A stretch of 64,000 nucleotides of DNA from Pseudomonas nitroreducens (GCF_024170165.1 NZ_JALJXP010000005.1:124001-188000); one strand, 5' to 3'. Positions 44,405 through 53,412 are shown, numbered from the stretch's first letter. Numbers and translations are program-made. Notes: a model not told the origin generated them from the letters alone.

Positions 44405-45301
44405 ATGAAAGAACCTGCTCGCAACCTCGTCGGCTACGGCCGCCAACGTCCCACCGGACGCTGGCCGAACGGCGCGCGCCTGGCCATCAGCCTGGTGATC
44501 AACTACGAAGAAGGCTCCGAGCGCTCGCTGGCCATGGGCGACCCGGACCAGGAATCGATGACCGAATGGGGTAGCTACCAGTGCCCGCCCGGCGTGCGCA
44601 ACCTGGCCATGGAGTCGATGTACGAATACGGCTCGCGCGTCGGCATCTGGCGCATCCTGGATATCCTCCAGGCCGCCGAAGTACCAGCGACCTTCCACGC
44701 CTGTGCAGTCGCCTTCGAGCAGAACCCGGATGTCGCCCGCGCCGCCGTCGAGCTTGGCCACGAAATCTGCAGCCACGGCTATCGCTGGGAAGAGGTCTTC
44801 CGTCTCAGCGAGGCTGAGGAGCGCGAACACATCCGCCTGGCCATCGAATCCTTCGAACGCACCTGCGGCAAGCGCCCGGTGGGCTGGTACTGCCGCTATG
44901 GCGCCAGTGTGCATACCCGCCGTCTGGTCGCCGAGGAAGGCGGGTTCCTCTATGACTCGGACGCCTACAACGACGACGTGCCCTACTTCGTCGAGGTCGA
45001 AGGCAAGCGCCACCTGGTGGTGCCCTACACCTCCGACGTCAACGACTTCCGCTACTGGAACACCCCGGGCCTGAACCAGGCCTCGGACTTCCTCGAGTAC
45101 ATGAAGGAAAGCTTCGACGTGCTCTACGAAGAGTCGGCGCAGGGCCTGCGCATGCTCTCCATCGGCCTGCATCCGCGCATGGTCGGCCGCCCGGGCCGGG
45201 TGATGGCGATCAAGCGCTTCATCGAGTATGCGCAGCAGCACAGCGATATCTGGTTCGCCACCCGCGAACAGATCGCCCGCGCCTGGCTGGAACGTTCCTG
45301 A
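44405..45301 (+). CDS. PuuE-type polysaccharide-deacetylase-fold amidohydrolase
   Basis: A 298-residue protein of the PuuE allantoinase group within the NodB/polysaccharide deacetylase fold. It shows RLAISLVINYEEGSERS, the ESMYEYGSRVGIWRIL block, ATFHACAVAFEQNPDVARA, LGHEICSHGYRW and GWYCRYGASVHTRRL. Members hydrolyse allantoin without added cofactor; others have unknown cyclic-amide substrates. Here it sits 1 nt before a dihydropyrimidinase, so two cyclic-amide hydrolases of unrelated folds are co-expressed. Its substrate could be the ring opened by its neighbour or a carbamoyl product. Confidence 0.85.
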   Translation: MKEPARNLVGYGRQRPTGRWPNGARLAISLVINYEEGSERSLAMGDPDQESMTEWGSYQCPPGVRNLAMESMYEYGSRVGIWRILDILQAAEVPATFHACAVAFEQNPDVARAAVELGHEICSHGYRWEEVFRLSEAEEREHIRLAIESFERTCGKRPVGWYCRYGASVHTRRLVAEEGGFLYDSDAYNDDVPYFVEVEGKRHLVVPYTSDVNDFRYWNTPGLNQASDFLEYMKESFDVLYEESAQGLRMLSIGLHPRMVGRPGRVMAIKRFIEYAQQHSDIWFATREQIARAWLERS

Positions 45302-45302
45302 C

Positions 45303-46763
45303 ATGGCCACCTCTTGCGCCGGCGACACCTCGCCCTTCGACCTGGTCATTCGCAACGCAAGAGCGGTGACCGCCGCGGACGAATTCCACTGCGATATCGC
45401 GGTGCGGGGCGGCAGCATCGTCGCCCTCGGCCGCGACCTGCCGGCGGCAACACGGGAGATCGATGCCGCCGGGCGTTACGTGACACCCGGTGGCATCGAC
45501 AGCCATGTGCATTTCGACCAGCCCACCGGCGACGGCTCGCGGATGGCCGACGACTTTCTCAGCGGCACCCGCTCGGCGGCCTGCGGCGGCACTACCTGCG
45601 TGATTCCCTTTGCCTGCCAGCAGAAGGGCCAGTCGCTGCGCGCTGCCGTCGAGGACTACCACCGTCGCGCCGATGGCAAGGCACTGATCGACTATGCCTT
45701 CCACCTGATCGTGACCGACCCGACCGAGCAGGTCCTGCGCGAGGAACTCCCCGCACTGATCGACGAAGGCTACAGCTCGTTCAAGATCTACATGACCTAC
45801 GACGCGCTCAAGCTCGACGACCGGCAGATCCTCGAAACCCTCAGCGTCGCCCGCGAACACGGCGCCATGGTCATGCTGCACGCGGAGAACAGCGACTGCA
45901 TCGGCTGGCTGACCGAACGCCTGCTGGCCGCCGGGCGCAGCGCACCGCGCTACCATGCCAGCTCGCGGCCGATGCTGGTGGAGCGCGAAGCCACTCACCG
46001 CGCCATCGCGCTGGCGGAACTGGTGGACGTACCGATCCTCATCGTCCACGTCTCCGGCCGCGAAGCCATCGAGCAGATTCGCTGGGCCCAGGGCCAGGGA
46101 CTCAAGGTGTATGCCGAGACCTGCCCGCAATACCTGTTCCTCAGCGCCGACGCGCTGGGCTGCGACGACAGCTTCGAAGGGGCGAAATGCATCTGCAGCC
46201 CTCCTCCGCGGGATGCGGCGAACCAGTCGGTGATCTGGAACGGGCTGGTCAACGGCAGCTTCGAGGTGTTCTCCTCCGACCACGCGCCGTTCTGCTACGA
46301 CGGCCCGGACGGCAAGCGTGCCCACGGCGACCACGCCTCGTTCGAACGCATCGCCAACGGCATTCCCGGCGTGGAAACCCGCATGCCGCTGCTCTGGTCC
46401 GAAGGCGTGCTCAAGGGGCGCATCAGCGCGCAGCAGTTCGTCGCCCTGACCTCCAGCAATGCCGCGCGACTCTACGGCCTGGCACCGCGCAAGGGCACCA
46501 TCGCCGTGGGCGCTGACGCTGACCTGGTGATCTGGAACGACGGCCTGGACCTGCGCCTGGAAAACCGCATGCTGCACCACAACGTCGACTACACGCCTTA
46601 TGCAGGCATGCACCTGCAAGCCTGGCCGGCACTTACCCTGTCGCGCGGCGAAGTGGTGTTCGATGGCGAGCCAAGGCTGGCGCCGGGACGCGGCCAGTTC
46701 CTGCGCTGTGACCGGCCGACGCCGGCACAGCATCGCCAGCGCAGCGATCTCCTGCCCCTGTGA
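45303..46763 (+). CDS. Dihydropyrimidinase / D-hydantoinase
   Basis: A 486-residue amidohydrolase. The metal-binding GIDSHVHFDQ (H-x-H), the carboxylated Lys in YSSFKIYMTYDALK, His in VMLHAENSDCI and LIVHVSG, and Asp in FSSDHAPFCYDG give the full dihydropyrimidinase/hydantoinase centre with two metals. It opens dihydropyrimidine or 5-substituted hydantoin rings to N-carbamoyl amino acids. ATG 45303 starts 1 nt after the PuuE-like stop. It is the last gene of the operon; no carbamoylase follows, so the next step may be done by another gene product. The C-terminus is normal length. Confidence 0.9.
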   Translation: MATSCAGDTSPFDLVIRNARAVTAADEFHCDIAVRGGSIVALGRDLPAATREIDAAGRYVTPGGIDSHVHFDQPTGDGSRMADDFLSGTRSAACGGTTCVIPFACQQKGQSLRAAVEDYHRRADGKALIDYAFHLIVTDPTEQVLREELPALIDEGYSSFKIYMTYDALKLDDRQILETLSVAREHGAMVMLHAENSDCIGWLTERLLAAGRSAPRYHASSRPMLVEREATHRAIALAELVDVPILIVHVSGREAIEQIRWAQGQGLKVYAETCPQYLFLSADALGCDDSFEGAKCICSPPPRDAANQSVIWNGLVNGSFEVFSSDHAPFCYDGPDGKRAHGDHASFERIANGIPGVETRMPLLWSEGVLKGRISAQQFVALTSSNAARLYGLAPRKGTIAVGADADLVIWNDGLDLRLENRMLHHNVDYTPYAGMHLQAWPALTLSRGEVVFDGEPRLAPGRGQFLRCDRPTPAQHRQRSDLLPL

Positions 46764-46764
46764 A

Positions 46765-47580
46765 TCAGGGCTGAATGCGCGGCTCCGCCTCGAAGGCGCT
46801 GCGCAGGAGCTCGACGAACTCCGGCGCTGGCGGAATCGCCACCTGGCCGATACGGCTCACCGGGACGGCCGGCGTCCAGGAGTTCATCAGCACGGCGCCG
46901 GCCAGGCGCGGCAGGTCCTGCTGGTCGATGCTCAGCGATGACTGGCGTGCGCCGAGCCGGTCCAGCTGACGTTGGAGAATGCCCATGGTGGTGCCGGTGA
47001 GCATCTTCGCCCGCGGCCAGATCACCGATTCGCCGTCCCAGAAGGCCAGGTTCCAGATCGTCGCCTCACTGAAACGGCCACGGTGGTCGGTGAACACCGC
47101 ATCATCGAAACCGGCGGCCACCGCTTCGCGCAGGTACCAGGTCTTGGCGATCTCACCGACGTGCTTGATCTCCGGCAGCACCCGCTCGTGCCCGGCAATC
47201 GCCAGCGACAGCGGGCCCTGCGGCCCATCCGACGGCGGCGCGGTGCGCACCAGCAGCTCGGGCCGGTGTTCGGGGCCGGCGACGGTGAATTCCCCCGCCG
47301 GCGAGTACACCGTCGCCATCAGTGAGGTATCCGCCGGAGCCTGTTCCAGCGCGGCGCGCAAGGCAGCGCGGATTTCCCCGTCGGTGTGGCTCTGGCCGAA
47401 CAAGCGCTGGGAAGCATTGCGCAGACGCTCCAGATGCAGATCCAGCCCGCGAATGCCACCGCCGCGTACCTGCATGGCGGTGAAATGGGCGTAGCCGGCG
47501 AAGGCCAGCGGCGCGAGATCGTCGGCGCTGGCGGGATGGGCGTTGCGCTGGGTGATGTAGGGATGAATGGCGGCGGACAT
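46765..47580 (-). CDS. Class IV aminotransferase-family PLP protein
   Basis: A 271-residue fold-type IV PLP protein related to D-amino-acid / branched-chain aminotransferases and aminodeoxychorismate lyase. It has FTAMQVRGGGIRGLDLHLER near the start, the Lys in EIKHVGEIAKTWYLREA, the GRFSEATIWNLAFWDGESV turn and MLTGTTMGILQRQL. The reaction cannot be fixed. Its stop lies 1 nt from the dihydropyrimidinase stop on the other strand (convergent), and it is divergent from the LysR gene at 47694, which may control it. Confidence 0.85.
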   Translation of the reverse strand: MSAAIHPYITQRNAHPASADDLAPLAFAGYAHFTAMQVRGGGIRGLDLHLERLRNASQRLFGQSHTDGEIRAALRAALEQAPADTSLMATVYSPAGEFTVAGPEHRPELLVRTAPPSDGPQGPLSLAIAGHERVLPEIKHVGEIAKTWYLREAVAAGFDDAVFTDHRGRFSEATIWNLAFWDGESVIWPRAKMLTGTTMGILQRQLDRLGARQSSLSIDQQDLPRLAGAVLMNSWTPAVPVSRIGQVAIPPAPEFVELLRSAFEAEPRIQP

Positions 47581-47693
47581 GGTGTGGGCTTCCTCTGCAC
47601 GTTGATCTTCAAGGTGAGTCCACTATCGATCTTTGACGAAGCCAGGAGAAACGAGTATTTCTCGACGGATCATCAAGAAGGATTTGAAGATCG

Positions 47694-48605
47694 ATGAGCC
47701 GCTCCTTTCCCGGCACCCGCTCGCTGCGTACCTTCGAGGCCGCCGGCCGCCACCTGAATTTCACCCGCGCCGCGGAAGAAGTCGGCCTCACGCCGGCGGC
47801 GGTCAGCCACCAGATCAAGGAGCTGGAAGATCAGCTCGGCCTCGGGCTGTTCGTGCGCACCAGTCGCAGCATCCAGCTGACCCCGGCGGGCGCGCTGCTG
47901 CTGGAAGCGGCAGCGGAATCCCTCGGCCTGCTGCACCGCGCCACCGTGCGGGCGCGGCGGCTGGCGCGCACCTCGGAACAACTGCGCGTCTCGCTCACCG
48001 CGCGCTTCGCCACCCACTGGCTGCTGCCGCGCCTGCCGCAGTTCCGCGCGCTGCATCCGGGGCTGAAGCTCAGCTTCGACGTCAGCGACGAACTGCGCGA
48101 CTTCGCCGTCGACGACATCGACCTCGCCATCCGCTTCGGCAGCGGGCGCTATCCCGGCCTGCTGGCCGAGCGCCTGTTCGACACGCAGATCGTCCCGGTG
48201 TGCTGCCCGAGCCTGCTGGAAGACGGCCCGCCCCTGCGCGAACCGCGCGACCTGCAGGCCCACACGCTGTGCCACGTGGTGTGCGAAACCGAAGGCGCGG
48301 CCTGGCCGGACTGGTCGCGCTGGATGGCGGCGGCCGGCGTGGAGGATTTCGATGCCAGTGGCTGCGTCACCTTCGAGGACACCAGCCACGTGGTGCAAGC
48401 GGTGCTCGAAGGCGGCGCAGTCGGGCTGGCCGACCACGCCATGGTCGCCCGCGAACTGGAGCAGGGCCTGCTGGTGCAACCGTTCGAGCTGGGCGTGCGG
48501 GTCGCGGAGGACTACGCCTACAACCTGGTCTATCCGCAGACCAGCGCAGATGATCCGCGGGTCAAGGCGTTCCGCGACTGGGTACTCGGGGAAATGGCGG
48601 TCTAG
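47694..48605 (+). CDS. LysR-family regulator, GcvA type
   Basis: A 303-residue LysR protein of the GcvA/AmpR branch, starting FPGTRSLRTFEAAGRHLNFT and AAEEVGLTPAAVSHQIKELE with QLGLGLFVRTSRSIQLTPAG. The effector domain follows (LRVSLTARFATHWLLPRLPQ). It diverges from the class IV aminotransferase gene with 113 nt between starts and probably regulates it. No Walker or other motif is unusual. Confidence 0.9.
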   Translation: MSRSFPGTRSLRTFEAAGRHLNFTRAAEEVGLTPAAVSHQIKELEDQLGLGLFVRTSRSIQLTPAGALLLEAAAESLGLLHRATVRARRLARTSEQLRVSLTARFATHWLLPRLPQFRALHPGLKLSFDVSDELRDFAVDDIDLAIRFGSGRYPGLLAERLFDTQIVPVCCPSLLEDGPPLREPRDLQAHTLCHVVCETEGAAWPDWSRWMAAAGVEDFDASGCVTFEDTSHVVQAVLEGGAVGLADHAMVARELEQGLLVQPFELGVRVAEDYAYNLVYPQTSADDPRVKAFRDWVLGEMAV

Positions 48606-48723
48606 GCGTGCCGCGCCATTCACCCACGGAGGTATTGCCGTAGGATCTTTCACGTCTACTCTGTGCGACAACGCAATCCGAGCATTCGGATTGTTCTTCG
48701 CATAGACAGGGAAGCTTCACCCC

Positions 48724-49740
48724 ATGACCGAGAACATCGACACCGCCGCCGCCTTTGGCGCTCCCAAGGAAACCGCCCGCGAAGGCCGGCTCGGCTACCT
48801 GCCCGTCGCCCTGTTCGGCTCGGTGATGGGGCTGGCGGGGCTGTCTTCGGCCTGGAAGCTGGCCTCGGTGATCTACGGCGCGCCGCTGTGGGTGTCACAA
48901 GCCGTCGGCCTGCTGGCGCTGCTGGCCTTTGTCGCGGTCGGCATCGGCTACGCGGTCAAGGCCGTCACCGGCCCCCACGCAGTGAAGGCGGAGTTTCTCC
49001 ATCCTATCGCCGGCAACCTGTTCGGCACGCTGTTCATCAGCCTGTTGCTGCTGCCCATCCCCCTGAGCGAATACAGCCTGAACCTGGCTCGCGCCTCCTG
49101 GCTGATCGGCACGGCCGGCATGCTGCCCTTCGCCTGGCTGATCATTTCCCGCTGGCTCGGCCAACGCCAGCAGGCGGCCCACGCCACGCCGGCCTGGATC
49201 GTACCGGTGGTGGGCCTGGCGGATATCCCGCTGGCCGTGCCGCTGCTGCAGTGGCCAGGCGCCGCCGATATCGCCTTCTTCTCCCTGGCGGTGGCGCTGT
49301 TCTTCGCCGTGCCGCTGTTCACCCTGATCCTCTCGCGGCTGCTGTTCGAGGAGCCGCTGGGCGTCGGCCTGCAACCTTCCCTGCTGATCCTCCTGGCACC
49401 TTTCGCGGTGGGCTTCTCCGCCTATGTCAGCATCGTCGGCGAGGTCGATCGCTTCGCCAGCGCCCTGTACATGCTCACGCTGTTCATGCTCGCGGTGCTT
49501 GCCGGGCGCCTGCGCCATCTGGCGCGCAACTGCCCGTTCCGCCTGGCCTGGTGGTCGGTCGGTTTTCCGCTGGCCGCCGCGGCTGGTTGTGCGCTCCGCT
49601 ACGCGGGGCATGCACCCGGGCCCTTCACCAACGGCGTAGCGCTGTTCCTGCTGGCCACCGCGACGGTCGTCATCCTCGGCATGGGCCTGCGCACGCTGAT
49701 CGGCGTGGTGACAGGCCAGTTGCGCAACCTCGCCACCTGA
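48724..49740 (+). CDS. TDT-family (TehA/SLAC1-like) membrane transporter
   Basis: A 338-residue protein with about ten membrane helices. It begins LGYLPVALFGSVMGLAGLSS and contains FLHPIAGNLFGTLFISLLLL, with an internal helical-pair symmetry as in TehA and the plant anion channel SLAC1. Homologues export sulfite, dicarboxylates or tellurite-related oxyanions. No neighbour indicates the substrate. ATG 48724 opens the frame; a pseudo-frame on the opposite strand is not supported. Confidence 0.88.
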   Translation: MTENIDTAAAFGAPKETAREGRLGYLPVALFGSVMGLAGLSSAWKLASVIYGAPLWVSQAVGLLALLAFVAVGIGYAVKAVTGPHAVKAEFLHPIAGNLFGTLFISLLLLPIPLSEYSLNLARASWLIGTAGMLPFAWLIISRWLGQRQQAAHATPAWIVPVVGLADIPLAVPLLQWPGAADIAFFSLAVALFFAVPLFTLILSRLLFEEPLGVGLQPSLLILLAPFAVGFSAYVSIVGEVDRFASALYMLTLFMLAVLAGRLRHLARNCPFRLAWWSVGFPLAAAAGCALRYAGHAPGPFTNGVALFLLATATVVILGMGLRTLIGVVTGQLRNLAT

Positions 49741-49827
49741 GCCGCGCGGCTTGCCATTGCCGACGAATCCTGCGAAAACGCACGCCCTCGCGGCGTACGT
49801 GCCGTACCCGCAGCACCGGAGAACGCC

Positions 49828-50169
49828 ATGAGCAGCGAACTGCAGATCGAAGATATCGTCGTCGGCGACGGCAAGGCCGTGGTCAAGGGCGCCCTGATCA
49901 CCACCCAGTACAAGGGCACCCTGGAGGACGGCACCGTCTTCGACTCGTCGTACGACAAGGGCCGCCCCTTCCAGTGCGTGATCGGCACCGGCCGGGTGAT
50001 CAAGGGCTGGGACCAGGGCCTGATGGGCATGCAGGTCGGCGGCAAGCGCAAGCTCTTCGTACCCGCGCACCTGGCCTACGGCGAGCGCCAGGTGGGCGCG
50101 CACATCCAGCCCAACTCCAACCTGCTGTTCGAGATCGAGCTGCTGGAAGTCCTCACCCGCGACGACTGA
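49828..50169 (+). CDS. FKBP-type peptidyl-prolyl isomerase
   Basis: A 113-residue single FKBP domain: ALITTQYKGTLEDGTVFDSS, RPFQCVIGTGRVIKGWDQGL, MGMQVGGKRKLFVPAHLAYG and LLFEIELLEV. The residues forming the proline pocket (Y, F, D, V-I, W, Y, F) are all present. It has no signal peptide, so it is a cytoplasmic folding isomerase. It is 15 nt from the stop of the convergent helicase gene. Confidence 0.93.
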   Translation: MSSELQIEDIVVGDGKAVVKGALITTQYKGTLEDGTVFDSSYDKGRPFQCVIGTGRVIKGWDQGLMGMQVGGKRKLFVPAHLAYGERQVGAHIQPNSNLLFEIELLEVLTRDD

Positions 50170-50184
50170 TGCCCGCCTCCAGGC

Positions 50185-52149
50185 TCAGGCCGGCACGGTC
50201 TCCACGTTGCGCCGCAGCGCCAGGATAGCCGTCGGCCCCTGGGCCTTGCGGGTGAACCAGAAGACCCGGCTCACGCCGCGGGTGATCGCCACGTAGGCCA
50301 GACGCAGCTGTTCATCCTGCTGGGCCTGGTCATAGCTGCTGGCGAAGAAACCCGAAGCCGCGTACAGCGCGCTGCGCAGCGGGTGCTTCTCCGGCGGCGC
50401 GCAGTCATCGACGATGATCGCCACTTCCGCCTGCAACCCCTTGGCGCGGTGGATGGTCATGCCCTTCACCGGCAGCTTGCGGTCCAGCTCGGCGAGGATG
50501 GTCTGCAGGGTTTCATTGCGCCGGCTGAGCAGCAGCACCGCGGTCTTCTCCCGCGAGCCGCGCGCGGCAACGTGCTCGCACTGCTTGCGGATTTCCTCCA
50601 GCAGGAGCGGCAGGCTGTTGCGCGCGTCGAAGCGCTGCACCAGTTTCACCCCATGGTCGCCCGCCTCTGCCGTCTTGAACGCGCGACAGGTCTTGGCCTG
50701 CTTGCTGGCAACGCCCACCAGCACCCGCTCGCCGTCGCGGATCACCGGGTCGATGCTGCGGTAGTTGGTTTCCAGCAGCAGCACGCGGCTCTTGCGCCGG
50801 CCCTTGCTGGGGAAGTGCCGGTCGAAGTCCATGAACAGCTCCGGTGAGCTGCCGCGCCAGGCATAGATGGACTGCCAGTCATCACCGATGGCCATCAGGC
50901 TGACCGCTTCGCCGCGCTTGGCGAGGTCCCGGTGCAGCGCCTGCAGCCACTGCACGATCTGCGGCGAGACGTCCTGGAACTCGTCGATCAGCAGATGCTG
51001 GAACGGCGCCAGGGCTTCGGCCGGCAGCTTGCCGTCGCCGAGCTGGTCGGTCAGGCGCTGGAAGGCCAGGTTGAAGGTCAGCAGGCCCTGATCCTGCAAC
51101 GCCGAATCGAAGGCCGCCCAGAACAGCTGCAGCGCCTCGATGAACTGACGCTCGCGTGGCGGGCAGGCGAGCTTCTTTGGCTGCAACTGGTCGATACGCA
51201 AGCCGATGCTCTCGATGAAACCGGACTGGGCGTAGAAGGCCTCGAACAGCGGCAGCGCAATGAATTCGCCCGGCAGCTTGAAGGCATCCAGCGGCGCCTT
51301 GCCGATGCGTGGCGGCTTGCCGTCTTCGCTGGCTTCAGGGGGAGGCGGCAGGCTCAGCAACTGGTGAGTCAAGGCGCGGAACGCCGGCTGATCGGCGTAG
51401 CACTGCTGGTAGACCTGCTTGAGCAGGCGCTGCTGCGCCGGGCGCAGGCGGCCGGCGAGCAAGGGGTTGTCCAGCTCGCTGGCAGGGTCGCGTTCGTCCA
51501 GTTGCTCGAACCAGCGCGGGTTCTTCAGCGCCACTTTCGCCAGGGTGCCCATGGCCGAATGGAAGGTCCGCACGCATTGCCGCGCCTGCGCCGCGTCGAA
51601 CGGGTGGCCCCAGTAGCCAAGCACCTTCACCAACTGCTCGCGCAGTTGCGCGCAGGAGGCGTTGGTGAAGGAAATCACCGTAACCTTCTCGGCATCTATC
51701 CCCAGGTGGCAAAGCATGTAGACCACCCGCAGGACCAGCGTTGTGGACTTGCCGGAGCCGGCGCCGGCGAAGATGCGGGTCAGCGGCTCGGGCGCGAGGA
51801 TCATCGCCCACTGCTCGTCCGACGGCAGGCTGACAATCCCGTGGGCGGCGGCCTGGGCCACGCGCTGGCGCATGTCGAGGGCGTGCTGCTCATCCGGCGC
51901 AGTGGCAGTGCCATAGATGCCGGCGGCAGCTACGGCTCGTGGGCGTTTGGGAGCAGGCGCGTCACCGTCCTTCCTGGCCTTGGCGGGGCGTTTTGCCGGC
52001 GCCTTCGCCTTGCCCTTCGCCTTGCCGCGCGCGCCGGATTTGGGCTGCGCCGCTTCGCGCTCGGCGCGCAGGTATTCGGTGGTGCGGGGGAAATAACGCG
52101 CAAGGGCTTCGGCAACCAGCCGCTTGTAGCGTTCGACAGCAGACTCCAT
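50185..52149 (-). CDS. UvrD/Rep-family DNA helicase
   Basis: A 654-residue superfamily 1 helicase. Walker A is FAGAGSGKSTTLVLRVVYML; motif II LLIDEFQDVSP; motif III MAIGDDWQSIYAWRGSS; motif IV LETNYRS; motif V MTIHRAKGLQAEVAIIV; motif VI LRLAYVAITRGVSR. The order and spacing are complete. It differs from UvrD and Rep by a Lys/Ala/Pro-rich linker at residues 38-70 (GKAKGKAKAPAKRPAKARK), which may help DNA binding. The C-terminus lacks a nuclease domain. Unlike the fragment at 2395-2586 it appears intact. It may serve repair. Confidence 0.88.
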   Translation of the reverse strand: MESAVERYKRLVAEALARYFPRTTEYLRAEREAAQPKSGARGKAKGKAKAPAKRPAKARKDGDAPAPKRPRAVAAAGIYGTATAPDEQHALDMRQRVAQAAAHGIVSLPSDEQWAMILAPEPLTRIFAGAGSGKSTTLVLRVVYMLCHLGIDAEKVTVISFTNASCAQLREQLVKVLGYWGHPFDAAQARQCVRTFHSAMGTLAKVALKNPRWFEQLDERDPASELDNPLLAGRLRPAQQRLLKQVYQQCYADQPAFRALTHQLLSLPPPPEASEDGKPPRIGKAPLDAFKLPGEFIALPLFEAFYAQSGFIESIGLRIDQLQPKKLACPPRERQFIEALQLFWAAFDSALQDQGLLTFNLAFQRLTDQLGDGKLPAEALAPFQHLLIDEFQDVSPQIVQWLQALHRDLAKRGEAVSLMAIGDDWQSIYAWRGSSPELFMDFDRHFPSKGRRKSRVLLLETNYRSIDPVIRDGERVLVGVASKQAKTCRAFKTAEAGDHGVKLVQRFDARNSLPLLLEEIRKQCEHVAARGSREKTAVLLLSRRNETLQTILAELDRKLPVKGMTIHRAKGLQAEVAIIVDDCAPPEKHPLRSALYAASGFFASSYDQAQQDEQLRLAYVAITRGVSRVFWFTRKAQGPTAILALRRNVETVPA

Positions 52150-52237
52150 GGGCCCTACCAGATCAGTTACAGCGTTGAATCATAAGCGCTTTCGGACAGG
52201 GACAGGCAATCCGTTCGCCGGTTCCGCAAGGCCCCGG

Positions 52238-52256
52238 AAAATTGATAACCATTAGC
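52238..52256. promoter_or_regulatory. Fur box upstream of the FhuC-like ATPase gene
   Basis: The core GATAACCATTAGC matches 11 of 13 consensus bases; the full 19-mer matches 14 of 19. It lies 60 nt before ATG 52316 and is the best Fur-like site in the window. Confidence 0.75.
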
Positions 52257-52315
52257 AATTGGATTAGAGTCGGACTCCCGCTTTTTCCGGCCACGCTGCC
52301 CTTACGGATGACCCC

Positions 52316-53083
52316 ATGTTCGAACTGGAAAATGTCAGTTTCAGCGTCCCCGGTCGCACCCTCCTGCAACCGCTGAGCCTGCAACTGGCCGACGGCAACA
52401 TGATCGGCCTGATCGGCCACAACGGTTCGGGCAAGTCCACGCTGCTCAAGCTGCTGGCCCGCCAGCAACAGGCCAGCGGCGGCAGCATCCGCCTGGACGG
52501 CAAGCCGCTGCAGGACTGGGGCAACCGCGACTTCGCGCGCCAGGTGGCGTACCTGCCTCAGCAGTTGCCGCAGACCGACGGCCTGACCGTGCGCGAGCTG
52601 GTCGCCTTCGGCCGCTATCCGTGGCATGGCGCGCTGGGACGCTTTACCGGCGAGGACCGCCAGCAGATCGACCGTGCGCTGGACCTGACCGACACCCTCG
52701 CCTTCGCCGACCGCCCGGTGGACCTGCTTTCGGGCGGCGAACGCCAGCGTGTCTGGCTGGCCATGCTGCTGGCGCAGAACAGCCGCTACCTGCTGCTGGA
52801 CGAGCCGACCTCGGCGCTGGACATCGCCCACCAGGTGGAGGTGCTCTCCCGTGTGCATGAACTCAGCCGCGAGCTGGGGCTGGGCGTGCTGGTGGTGCTG
52901 CACGACATCAATATGGCCGCACGCTACTGCGACCACCTGATCGCCCTGCACGGTGGCCGCCTGCTGGCCCAGGGCACGCCGGCGGAACTGATGCGCGGCG
53001 AGACACTGGAAGACATCTACGGGATTCCCATGGGCGTACTGAGCAACCCGGTGGATGGGTCGCCGATCAGCTATCTGCGCTGA
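52316..53083 (+). CDS. Siderophore ABC importer ATPase (FhuC/FepC type)
   Basis: A 255-residue ABC ATPase: Walker A GHNGSGKST at 34-42, Q-loop YLPQQLPQTDGLTVRELVAF, signature LLSGGERQRVWLAMLLAQNS, Walker [21 protein letters not shown] and switch His VVLHDINMA. FGRYPWHGALGRF is typical of the FhuC/FepC/BtuD group of iron-complex importers. It has its own Fur box. No permease is adjacent here, so it probably supplies a FhuB-type permease encoded elsewhere. The FhuD-like gene at 63465 begins a possible partner set. Confidence 0.9.
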   Translation: MFELENVSFSVPGRTLLQPLSLQLADGNMIGLIGHNGSGKSTLLKLLARQQQASGGSIRLDGKPLQDWGNRDFARQVAYLPQQLPQTDGLTVRELVAFGRYPWHGALGRFTGEDRQQIDRALDLTDTLAFADRPVDLLSGGERQRVWLAMLLAQNSRYLLLDEPTSALDIAHQVEVLSRVHELSRELGLGVLVVLHDINMAARYCDHLIALHGGRLLAQGTPAELMRGETLEDIYGIPMGVLSNPVDGSPISYLR

Positions 53084-53135
53084 GCCCCTATCGGAGGCGA
53101 ACGGCTCCCTGACACCCCTCCCGGCGAGCGCGTCG

Positions 53136-53219
53136 GTAGGATGGGTGGAGCTTGCGATACCCATGCTGCTGCGAGCGCGCGGGTATTGATGGGTATCGCT
53201 GCGCTCCACGCCATCCTAC
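53136..53219. repeat. Large imperfect inverted repeat (hairpin element)
   Basis: GTAGGATGGGTGGAGC with GCGATACCCAT on the left pairs with ATGGGTATCGC and GCTCCACGCCATCCTAC on the right. The arms are about 30 nt with one or two mismatches and enclose about 25 nt. It is intergenic and looks like a dispersed bacterial repeat, distinct from the REP units nearby. Confidence 0.75.
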
Positions 53220-53273
53220 GTCCGTACACCACCGAGATTCCCGTGTGAGCCGGTCGTAGGGCGGTGCCATGCG

Positions 53274-53390
53274 GTTCGCGAGCAAGCTCGCTCCTACCGG
53301 TGGGATTACGTTGGTGTTTGCCAGCGACTGCACATTTCGCAGCAGGCCCGGGTCCGGCGGCTCATTGCAGGAGCGAGCTTGCTCGCGAAC
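53274..53390. repeat. REP doublet 2 (inverted pair)
   Basis: GTTCGCGAGCAAGCTCGCTC (53274-53293, then CTACC) and inverted copy GCAGGAGCGAGCTTGCTCGC (53367-53386, then GAAC). It lies in the 329-bp gap between the FhuC-like and FhuF-like genes, which holds no gene; together with the large inverted repeat it fills most of that gap. Confidence 0.9.
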
Positions 53391-53412
53391 AGAACGTCCG
53401 CAGACGCGGGGA

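Noticed and set aside
42152..45418. A 1,088-codon open frame on the minus strand across the ureide operon
   Set aside because: It is antisense to three well-supported genes. Its composition (His/Asp/Val/Gly with no domain) is that of a high-GC shadow frame.
50932..52185. A 417-codon plus-strand frame opposite the helicase
   Set aside because: The minus-strand frame has all helicase motifs; this one has none.
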